A DNA stretch of 14,354 bases from Clostridiales bacterium (GTDB taxonomy: Bacteria; Bacillota; Clostridia; Peptostreptococcales; NVVX01), in the NCBI GenBank assembly GCA_021129785.1, contig JAJOKQ010000018.1:11903-26256 (forward strand), read 5' to 3'. Both the position numbers and the translations under genes were made by a program. The notes beneath the pieces were generated by a model that was not told where the DNA came from, did not search any database, and saw only the letters and a program-made list of their open reading frames with translations. Below are positions 6,287 to 12,015 of this stretch, piece by piece (the stretch's first letter is position 1; the number at the start of each line of letters is the position of its first letter).

Positions 6287-7138
6287 ATGAATATATACTG
6301 GTATCCAGGACATATGAAGAAAACAAAGGATCTTGTAAAAGAGCAATTAAAGTTAGTTGATGTAATCTTTGAACTCCTAGATGCAAGAATTCCTATTAGT
6401 AGTAAAAACCCAGACATTGATTCAATGATAGGCACTAAGCCTAAAGTAGTAATTCTAAATAAGGCTGACTTAGCGGATTCAAGAGCTACCACGTTATGGG
6501 TAGAGTATTTTGAAGAAAAAGGGATAATTGCAATTCCTGTTAATTCAGTAGGCGGCAAAGGGCTTCATGATGTTATGAAAGTAGCAGAAATGAAGGTTAA
6601 AGAAAAAATGGATGCGCTCATTAAAAAAGGGAGAAGAGCTAGGGCTATAAGAGTTATGGTTGTAGGAATACCAAATGTGGGCAAATCATCAATAATAAAT
6701 AAATTAGGGAATAAAAAAAGTGCGAGAACAGGAGATAAACCTGGCGTCACTAAAGGGAAGCAATGGGTACGCTTAAGAGGAAATGTAGAACTCCTAGATA
6801 CACCAGGTATTTTATGGCCAAAATTCGAGGACCCAGAAGTAGGAAAAAAACTTGCATATACAGGAGCTATAAAAGATGAGCTTCTTGATACTGAAACTTT
6901 GGCTCTGTATTTAATTGAGAATTTATTAGTTGGATACAAAGCGAACTTAGTTAATAAATATAAATTAGTTGGAGAAATGAACGAGCCACTTGATGTATTA
7001 AATGAAATCGCAAAAAATAGAGGATTTATAGTTAAAGGTGGAGAACCAGATTATTTAAGAACTGCGAATATTATTCTAGACGAGTTTAGAGCGAGTACAA
7101 TAGGTAAAATAACTTTAGAGAGACCAAGCGTTAAGTAG
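6287..7138 (+). CDS. rbgA: Ribosome biogenesis GTPase RbgA (YlqF)
   Basis: Circularly permuted GTPase needed for a late step of 50S assembly (L16 and other late proteins in Bacillus subtilis). The permuted motif order is visible in 283 residues: G4 NKAD (58-61) first, then G1 GIPNVGKSS (127-135), G2 PGVTKG (152-157) and G3 DTPG (171-174). The N-terminal YWYPGHM is typical of RbgA. The C-terminal helical RNA-binding domain follows, ending in FRASTIGKITLE. Start ATG 6287 has AAAGG about 10 bases upstream. A terminator lies between rplS and this gene, but I see no convincing new promoter, so expression may rely on read-through or a weak promoter near 6225-6260. Confidence 0.96.
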   Translation: MNIYWYPGHMKKTKDLVKEQLKLVDVIFELLDARIPISSKNPDIDSMIGTKPKVVILNKADLADSRATTLWVEYFEEKGIIAIPVNSVGGKGLHDVMKVAEMKVKEKMDALIKKGRRARAIRVMVVGIPNVGKSSIINKLGNKKSARTGDKPGVTKGKQWVRLRGNVELLDTPGILWPKFEDPEVGKKLAYTGAIKDELLDTETLALYLIENLLVGYKANLVNKYKLVGEMNEPLDVLNEIAKNRGFIVKGGEPDYLRTANIILDEFRASTIGKITLERPSVK

Positions 7139-7155
7139 TATTTGTAAACGCTTGG
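7124..7155 (+). promoter_or_regulatory. Hairpin across the rbgA stop and rnhB ribosome binding site
   Basis: CCAAGCGTT (7124-7132) pairs perfectly with AACGCTTGG (7147-7155). The left arm is the last coding bases of rbgA, and the right arm overlaps the GGGG that serves as the rnhB ribosome binding site (7154-7157). No T-run follows. Translating ribosomes finishing rbgA would open it, which would couple rnhB translation to rbgA. This is inference from geometry. Confidence 0.5.
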
Positions 7156-7165
7156 GGTAAAAAAT

Positions 7166-7801
7166 ATGGATATGATGAGCATTGAAACAGAAATTTGGGG
7201 ACAAGGGTATAAGAATATTGCTTTTGTAGATGAAGTGGGTAGAGGTTGTTTATTTGGCGATGTAGTAGCGGCTGCGATAGTTTTGCCAATTGGATTGAAA
7301 ATAGAGGGGGTAAACGATTCTAAGAAACTGTCTGCGAAAAAGAGAGAGAGTTTATTCGTGATTATTAAAGATCAGTCAATTGCTATTGGAATAGGCAAAG
7401 TATCTGCAGAAGAAATCGATAGAATAAATATTAGAAATGCGTCAAAACTTGCAATGAAGAAAGCTGTAGAGAATCTAACTAGTTCAAATGGGGAAAAAGT
7501 GATTGCTGATTTTATTATGATTGATGCAGAAAACATTGAAGTGGATCTGCCGCAAAAGGCAATAATTAAAGGGGATTCACTTTCTCATGGGATTGCAGCT
7601 GCCTCAATAATCGCTAAAGTAACTAGAGATAAAATGTGCTTAGAATGGGATAAAGATTACCCTGGTTATGGACTTGGAAAACATAAAGGCTATGCAACGA
7701 AAATGCATAAAGAAGCTTTGCTTGAATATGGAGCTAGCAATTTGCATAGAAGGAGTTTTTTGAAGAAAATTCTTAAAGTTAAACAAGAAGGCAGGGACTA
7801 G
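7166..7801 (+). CDS. rnhB: Ribonuclease HII
   Basis: Cleaves RNA in RNA-DNA hybrids and removes single ribonucleotides from DNA. Of 211 residues, the catalytic acids are recognisable: VDEVGRG (Asp22, Glu23), IMIDAEN (Asp120) and KGDS (Asp137), together with the AAASIIAKVTRD helix and the YPGYGLGKHKGYATKMH signature with RRSF near the end. The loop usually reading GRG-P-L-A/V-G reads GRGCLFGD here. ATG 7166 follows GGGG at 7154-7157. The last five codons (QEGRD) and stop lie in the left arm of a REP-like element, suggesting that the repeat inserted at or just before the old stop codon. Confidence 0.95.
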   Translation: MDMMSIETEIWGQGYKNIAFVDEVGRGCLFGDVVAAAIVLPIGLKIEGVNDSKKLSAKKRESLFVIIKDQSIAIGIGKVSAEEIDRINIRNASKLAMKKAVENLTSSNGEKVIADFIMIDAENIEVDLPQKAIIKGDSLSHGIAAASIIAKVTRDKMCLEWDKDYPGYGLGKHKGYATKMHKEALLEYGASNLHRRSFLKKILKVKQEGRD

Positions 7802-7850
7802 TCTGGTTTTAGGTATTTTGACCACACAAGTCCCTGTTGTCTTACGTGAC
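7784..7850. repeat. REP-like inverted pair B
   Basis: CAGGGACTAGTCTGGT (7792-7807) is inverted at 7821-7836 with 14 of 16 positions complementary, separated by 13 bases. The left unit forms the 3' end of rnhB. Its stretch GGCAGGGACTAGTCTGGTTT is repeated exactly in element C at about 8257-8276. The right unit runs on to about 7850, just ahead of yraN. Confidence 0.7.
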
Positions 7851-7884
7851 GAATCGAATCGACACTAAGGGGGAAAGTATTAAT

Positions 7885-8232
7885 ATGAACAAGAAAATAG
7901 GGGCTTTTGGAGAAGAAGTAAGTGATAAATTCTTGATTAATAAAGGATATAAAATATTACGCACTAATTATAAAACTAAAATAGGAGAAATAGACATAAT
8001 AGCTAGGAAAGATAATGTGATTTGCTACATTGAGGTGAAAACTAGAAAATCATCTAAATTTGGGATGCCTTGTGAGGCTGTAAATAACAAGAAACAGCAG
8101 GTCTATAGAATGGTAGCAAGTCAACACGTAAAACATTATGTAAACAAATCGATTGATTTTAGGTTCGATGTTATTGAAGTTGTATTGAAAAATAGAAAGT
8201 GCTACATTAGGCATTTAAAAAATGCTTTTTAG
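7885..8232 (+). CDS. yraN: YraN (UPF0102) nuclease-fold protein
   Basis: Small protein of the UPF0102 family with a restriction-endonuclease-like fold and no settled function. Given its fold and neighbourhood (rnhB, dprA), a role in DNA processing is often suggested but unproven. The 115 residues show GAFGEEVSDKFLINKGYKIL, then the core GEIDIIARKDNVICYIEVKTR, with the PD-(D/E)xK-like acids Asp37, Glu50 and Lys52. The start is ATG 7885, which has GGGGG at 7869-7873. An upstream in-frame TTG at 7837 would place the N-terminus inside the repeat element and is rejected. The gene is flanked on both sides by REP-like inverted pairs. Confidence 0.92.
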   Translation: MNKKIGAFGEEVSDKFLINKGYKILRTNYKTKIGEIDIIARKDNVICYIEVKTRKSSKFGMPCEAVNNKKQQVYRMVASQHVKHYVNKSIDFRFDVIEVVLKNRKCYIRHLKNAF

Positions 8233-8246
8233 TTAGGTAAATAAAA

Positions 8247-8317
8247 GTCAGATAAGGGCAGGGACTAGTCTGGTTTCTGAAGCAATGTGACCAAACAAAT
8301 CTCTGCCCTTGTCTGAC
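8247..8317. repeat. REP-like inverted pair C (29-bp arms)
   Basis: Left arm 8247-8275 and right arm 8289-8317 pair over 29 positions with 23 Watson-Crick, 3 G-U and 3 mismatched positions, around a 13-base loop. The outer ends read GTCAGA and TCTGAC. Each arm is a copy of the unit also found at 4318-4343 and 7784-7850. It sits between yraN and the convergent terminator. Confidence 0.75.
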
Positions 8318-8334
8318 TAATTTTGTGTGAATTT

Positions 8335-8360
8335 AAAAATGCCCATATAGGCATCTTTTT
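8335..8360. terminator. Bidirectional terminator between yraN and eam
   Basis: ATGCC (8339-8343) and GGCAT (8350-8354) form a stem with a 6-base loop. On the plus strand it is followed by CTTTTT; on the minus strand it is followed by TTTTT (8335-8339 complement). It lies between the convergent 3' ends of yraN and eam and can serve both. Confidence 0.7.
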
Positions 8361-8365
8361 AGTAA

Positions 8366-9643
8366 CTATTTAATCAGTTCTTCAATTGGCACAGTCGGAT
8401 AATTAGGATAGTTCATGACTTCGCCTTCCCAGGTTCTTATCTTAATATGATCTTTCCCTCTTGAAATAAGATAAGTTGGAAGTATAGGAGTTTTACCTTT
8501 ACCACCTGTGGCATTAACAATGTAAGTCGGTATTGCCATTCCAGAAGTATATCCTCTTAAGTACTCCATTATTTCTATTCCATCATCTACAGAAGTGTTA
8601 AAATGTGTTGTTCCAATTACTTTTTTCGCATGGAAAATGTAATATGGTCTCACTCTAATTTTTAACATCTCATGATTCATTAGTCTCATTACAAATTTAT
8701 CATTGTTTATTCCATTGAGCAATACTGCTTGATTACCTATTGGAACACCAATATTAGCTAATTTATCACATGCCTCTTTAGATTCTTTTGTAATTTCAAT
8801 TGGATGATTGAAATGAGTATTTATATAAATTGGTGCGTATTTTTTTAGAATGCTTATCAAATTATCGGAAACTCTTTGTGGCATAGTAACTAAAGTTCTT
8901 GTACCTAGTCTAATATAGTCAACAGATTCAATTGCATATAATTCGCCTAACAACCAGTCGAGGGTTGAATCAGATAAAGCAAAGGCATCGCCTCCAGTTA
9001 TAAGTACATCTCTAATTTCTGGATTAGCTCTTATATAGTCAACAGATTCCTGCAGTTTTGATCTTGAAACATGGTTGTCAGAACTCCCAATGTTTCTTCT
9101 CCTTTGACAATGTCTGCAATACATAGCACATTCATTAGTTACGTTAATAATCAACCTATCAGGATATCTTCTTGTAATAGAACCTGCAGGATTTGTGAAT
9201 TCTTCAGCCATCGGATCAACTGAGCCATCAGATGGTGCTAGTTCGGTCGCAGTTGGAATAGATAGAAGTTTAATAGGGCAGTATTTATTATCTTCATCAA
9301 CTAAAGATAAGTAATAAGGTGAAATTGCCCATCTAAATTCCTTTCCCACACTTTTAATTGCTTCTATTTCCGAATCGGTAAGTGAAATTATTCTAGTTAA
9401 TGTATCAACATCAGCAATCCTGTTTTTTAATTGCCATTGCCAGTCATCCCAATCGTTTTCTGTAGCATTAAACAAAGATAACATTTTTTGTTTTAATCTT
9501 TCCTTTTTCTCAATATACTTTAAAGCCATACCTTTTGGGATTGAATCCTTTACGTCTATGTAGTCTTGTATTCTGGATTTTAGTTGTTTAGCGCGGTCTA
9601 GTGAAATCTCTCTGCTTGTACTTGCTTTTTGGGAATACTCCAT
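8366..9643 (-). CDS. eam: Glutamate 2,3-aminomutase (radical SAM, PLP)
   Basis: Radical SAM/PLP enzyme of the lysine 2,3-aminomutase (KAM) family, about 425 residues. CAMYCRHC (Cys172, 176, 179) holds the 4Fe-4S cluster; GGDA follows in the barrel; Lys384 in TGGKGK aligns with the KAM PLP lysine. The two Asp that bind the lysine substrate in clostridial KAM (Asp293 and Asp330, 37 apart) are here Lys340 (FHAKK) and Asn377 (VNATGG), also 37 apart. That is the Lys/Asn pair reported for Clostridioides difficile glutamate 2,3-aminomutase. Expected reaction: L-glutamate to L-beta-glutamate, a compatible solute. Start at 9643 uses AGGAGG (9650-9655) with 6-base spacing; an extension to 9688 is rejected. 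No acetyltransferase partner of the beta-lysine pathway is adjacent. Confidence 0.88.
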   Translation of the reverse strand: MEYSQKASTSREISLDRAKQLKSRIQDYIDVKDSIPKGMALKYIEKKERLKQKMLSLFNATENDWDDWQWQLKNRIADVDTLTRIISLTDSEIEAIKSVGKEFRWAISPYYLSLVDEDNKYCPIKLLSIPTATELAPSDGSVDPMAEEFTNPAGSITRRYPDRLIINVTNECAMYCRHCQRRRNIGSSDNHVSRSKLQESVDYIRANPEIRDVLITGGDAFALSDSTLDWLLGELYAIESVDYIRLGTRTLVTMPQRVSDNLISILKKYAPIYINTHFNHPIEITKESKEACDKLANIGVPIGNQAVLLNGINNDKFVMRLMNHEMLKIRVRPYYIFHAKKVIGTTHFNTSVDDGIEIMEYLRGYTSGMAIPTYIVNATGGKGKTPILPTYLISRGKDHIKIRTWEGEVMNYPNYPTVPIEELIK

Positions 9644-9765
9644 TTTTTTCCTCCTAGTTGGGTATGTCAAAAACCGTAAAAATATCATTATGTAATCTGT
9701 GTTTTAAGCTTTAATTATTATGTGTAAAATCTTGAAAACTATGCAATCCTTACATTGTTAATGAT

Positions 9766-9793
9766 ATTATATTAACATTATAACATTTGTTAA
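9766..9793 (-). promoter_or_regulatory. eam promoter with three spaced half-sites
   Basis: On the minus strand a -35 box TTAACA (9793-9788), 16-base spacer and perfect -10 box TATAAT (9771-9766). Three half-sites, TGTTAA (9756-9761), TTAACA (9772-9777) and TGTTAA (9788-9793), occur at exact 16-base steps in alternating orientation, covering the start region, spacer and -35. This looks like an operator for a dimeric regulator. An overlapping plus-strand promoter, TTGTTA (9755-9760) with TATAAC (9779-9784), is also possible. Confidence 0.55.
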
Positions 9794-9968
9794 AAAAAAT
9801 GCAAGCAAAATTTCAAATTGTACAGATTGGGCACGCAAATGCAAGACTTCATTCGCGAGGTTTCATTTTGGGAATGTAGAAATTAGTTTGAAAATCTAGA
9901 AACATGTTAATTTCCAAGGAAATTTAATCGTTCAAGTCAAATTTACTTGTATTTATTCTAAAAAAAAA

Positions 9969-9997
9969 TTGCACAAGATTCTTTTAACTGCTATAAT
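9969..9997 (+). promoter_or_regulatory. Promoter for the plsC-dprA-topA cluster
   Basis: Perfect -10 TATAAT (9992-9997) preceded by TGC (9989-9991), an extended -10. A weak -35 TTGCAC lies 17 bases upstream (9969-9974). Transcription would start near 10004, giving a 5' leader of about 95 bases that begins with the hairpin at 10007-10054. Confidence 0.6.
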
Positions 9998-10006
9998 CAA
10001 ATTTGG

Positions 10007-10054
10007 ACAGTATATTTGTTCGTGCGGTACTATATTGTGAATAATATATACTGT
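10007..10054 (+). promoter_or_regulatory. Leader hairpin upstream of the acyltransferase
   Basis: ACAGTATAT (10007-10015) and ATATACTGT (10046-10054) pair perfectly; with one bulge the stem extends inward through TTGTTC/GAATAA using a G-U pair. No T-run follows, so it is not a terminator. It would sit at the very 5' end of the predicted transcript and could stabilise the mRNA or act as a regulator site. Confidence 0.4.
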
Positions 10055-10097
10055 TATATAGATACGACTGCATCACCATGAAAAGGAAGTGAGTGAC

Positions 10098-10892
10098 ATG
10101 GAGAAATTTTTTGAAGGAGATAAATACATAACACCAGAAAATACACCGCGCTTTTTATTAGATAGAATTATGTTGAGTTCTAGAATTTATTTTGTATCAA
10201 GCTTTATTTCGCAGATTGTCAAATCATATTTTAAAGCAATTAAAGGTAGATTCGGCTTAGAAGCGTTTGCTTCGACTTCTCATCATGTATTCAAAACAAT
10301 AGAGGGCTGTGGAGGACGCTTTGACATACAAGGCTTAGATAATCTTGATAAATGTGATGGACCGGTTGTCTTTGTTAGTAATCACATGAGTACATTAGAA
10401 ACGGTAATTTTTCCTTGTCTTATTGCACCAGTTATGGATGTAACTTTTATCGCAAAAGAGAGTCTTGCTAATTATCCTATTTTCGGACCAGTAATTAGAT
10501 CAAGAAAACCTATAATTCTTACACGTACTAATCCAAGAGAAGATTTGCAAAAAGTTTTGACGCAAGGCAAATCGACTTTAGAGAGTGGAAGGTCAATAAT
10601 AATTTTTCCGCAGGGTACGAGATCGGTGGAATTTATTCCTAAGGATTTTAATTCACTTGGTGTAAAATTAGCTAAAAAAGCAAATGTTAAGATTTTACCT
10701 ATTGCTATTAAAACCGATTTCTGGGAGAATGGTAAATATATCAAGGATCTTGGTCCTATTAATAGAGATAAGAGAATATATATTAAGTTTGGAGAACCTC
10801 TTGACATTGAAGCCAATGGTAAAGAGACACAAAATAAAATAAAAGAGTTTATAGGTGGCAACATAAAAAAATGGAGTATGGAGAATAAATAA
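10098..10892 (+). CDS. PlsC-family 1-acylglycerol-3-phosphate acyltransferase-like protein
   Basis: Lysophospholipid-type acyltransferase, probably acting at the cytoplasmic membrane on lysophosphatidic acid or a related acceptor. The 264-residue product has motif I as NHMSTLET (His96, with Glu101 where most PlsC proteins have Asp in H-x4-D), the RSRKPIILTRTNPRED region as motif II, FPQGTRS (170-176) as motif III in place of FPEGTRS, and a motif IV-like LPIAIKTD. The H-x4-E and PQGTRS variants together suggest a distinct subfamily, so the exact acyl acceptor is open. Start: ATG 10098 behind AAGGAAG (10083-10089); an in-frame GTG at 10089 overlaps that site and is rejected. Its stop overlaps the dprA start by one base (TAATG). 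Confidence 0.85.
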   Translation: MEKFFEGDKYITPENTPRFLLDRIMLSSRIYFVSSFISQIVKSYFKAIKGRFGLEAFASTSHHVFKTIEGCGGRFDIQGLDNLDKCDGPVVFVSNHMSTLETVIFPCLIAPVMDVTFIAKESLANYPIFGPVIRSRKPIILTRTNPREDLQKVLTQGKSTLESGRSIIIFPQGTRSVEFIPKDFNSLGVKLAKKANVKILPIAIKTDFWENGKYIKDLGPINRDKRIYIKFGEPLDIEANGKETQNKIKEFIGGNIKKWSMENK

Positions 10893-11986
10893 TGAAATTA
10901 GTGAATAGAGATCTTTTGATTTGGTTAAATAGTATTGGAATAACAAGAGATGCTACTTACAGAAAAATGGAAGAGTACTTTGGAGATATCAATGAAATAT
11001 GGGAAGCTAGCGAAAAATCTATTAAGTATGTGCTAAATAATGCATCTATAGTCGAAAACGTTTTAAGAAATAGAAACGCGGATTATTATGAAAATGTTAA
11101 GTCTAGTATTGAAAATCATGGAATAAGCGCAATTACAATTTTAGATTCAGAATTTCCTTTAAAACTAAAGCAAATATATGACCCTCCAAGAGTTATATAT
11201 GTTAAAGGAAAATGCAATTTTGATATGCCGAGCATTGCAATTGTAGGTGCAAGGAAAGCAACTGCTTATGGTAAATGGGCAGCATATCATTTTGCATCAG
11301 AATTAAGCAAATGGAATATTTCTATAATAAGCGGATTAGCTTTAGGAATCGATGCAGAAAGCCATAAAGCAGCACTAGATTGTAATAATCACACCATTGC
11401 GGTTCTAGGTTGTGGTGTAGAAAAATGCTATCCTGCATATAATACTAAAATATATAACAGAATTATTGAAGATGGATGTGTGATATCGGAATATTATATT
11501 GGAACTAGGCCGCTAAAATATCATTTTCCTGCAAGAAACCGAATAATTAGCGCACTGTCAGATGGGATAGTAGTTGTTGAAGCGGCTCTTAAAAGCGGAG
11601 CTTTAATAACTGCAGATTTTGCATTAGAGCATGGCAAGGAAATATATGTAGTTCCTGGAAATATAAACAGCGCTAACAGTGCAGGCTCTAATAAACTGAT
11701 TTGCGATGGCGCTAAAATTTTGTTAAACGTCAATGATATAATTGAAGATCTAGAACTTAAGTTTAACATAATAAACGAAGATAAAAAGGCTGTAGAGAGT
11801 GTCCACTTAAGTGAAGAAGAACAGAAGATTTATGACATTATTAAATCAGAACAAATTCACATTGACTTGTTATCATATAAAAGCGGATATGCAATTAGTA
11901 AGTTAAGCCCAATACTAACTATACTGGAGTTAAAAGAATTCATAGTGCAATTACCAGGAAAGATTTTTGCAAATAACATAAGTTAA
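10892..11986 (+). CDS. dprA: DNA processing protein DprA/Smf
   Basis: DprA binds incoming single-stranded DNA and loads RecA during natural transformation; it is also present in many species not known to be competent. The 364 residues show an N-terminal helical region (1-75), then the Rossmann-like core: VGARKATAYG (118-127), IISGLALGIDAESH (145-158), VLGCGV (171-176), FPARNRIIS (212-220), SDGIVVVEAALKSGALITADFALEHG (223-248) and VPGN (254-257). A C-terminal winged-helix-like domain (about 300-360) follows. Length is standard. GGAG at 10880-10883 precedes ATG 10892. Overlap with the acyltransferase and 20-29 bases to topA make a single operon likely. Confidence 0.97.
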   Translation: MKLVNRDLLIWLNSIGITRDATYRKMEEYFGDINEIWEASEKSIKYVLNNASIVENVLRNRNADYYENVKSSIENHGISAITILDSEFPLKLKQIYDPPRVIYVKGKCNFDMPSIAIVGARKATAYGKWAAYHFASELSKWNISIISGLALGIDAESHKAALDCNNHTIAVLGCGVEKCYPAYNTKIYNRIIEDGCVISEYYIGTRPLKYHFPARNRIISALSDGIVVVEAALKSGALITADFALEHGKEIYVVPGNINSANSAGSNKLICDGAKILLNVNDIIEDLELKFNIINEDKKAVESVHLSEEEQKIYDIIKSEQIHIDLLSYKSGYAISKLSPILTILELKEFIVQLPGKIFANNIS

Positions 11987-12015
11987 AAAGTTCTTAAGAT
12001 AGAGAGGTGTTTTAT

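Larger units (their letters stand above)
9644..10097. other. Divergent intergenic region between eam and the acyltransferase
   Basis: About 450 bases without a gene. It holds the eam promoter and its half-sites (9756-9793), a plus-strand extended -10 promoter (9969-9997) and a long imperfect hairpin (10007-10054). Between 9800 and 9960 I see only AT-rich sequence with no clear structure. Confidence 0.5.

Noticed and set aside
6261..6290. Nine-codon frame overlapping the rbgA start (ATGA)
   Set aside because: Lys-rich chance frame in an AG-rich ribosome-binding region, with no site of its own.
6208..6939. Long minus-strand open frames opposite rbgA and other genes
   Set aside because: They are antisense shadows of well-supported genes, lack ribosome binding sites and have no family features.
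7837..7884. Extended yraN start at TTG 7837
   Set aside because: The extension lies in the right unit of repeat pair B, and ATG 7885 has its own GGGGG site and the family-typical N-terminus.
9644..9688. Longer eam start at 9688 adding 15 residues
   Set aside because: The AGGAGG site at 9650-9655 has ideal spacing to 9643 and would lie inside the coding region of the longer form.
9755..9777. Rex operator upstream of eam
   Set aside because: Half-sites resemble TTGTTAA/TTAACAA, but the 10-base gap is longer than the 6 bases of a Rex box.
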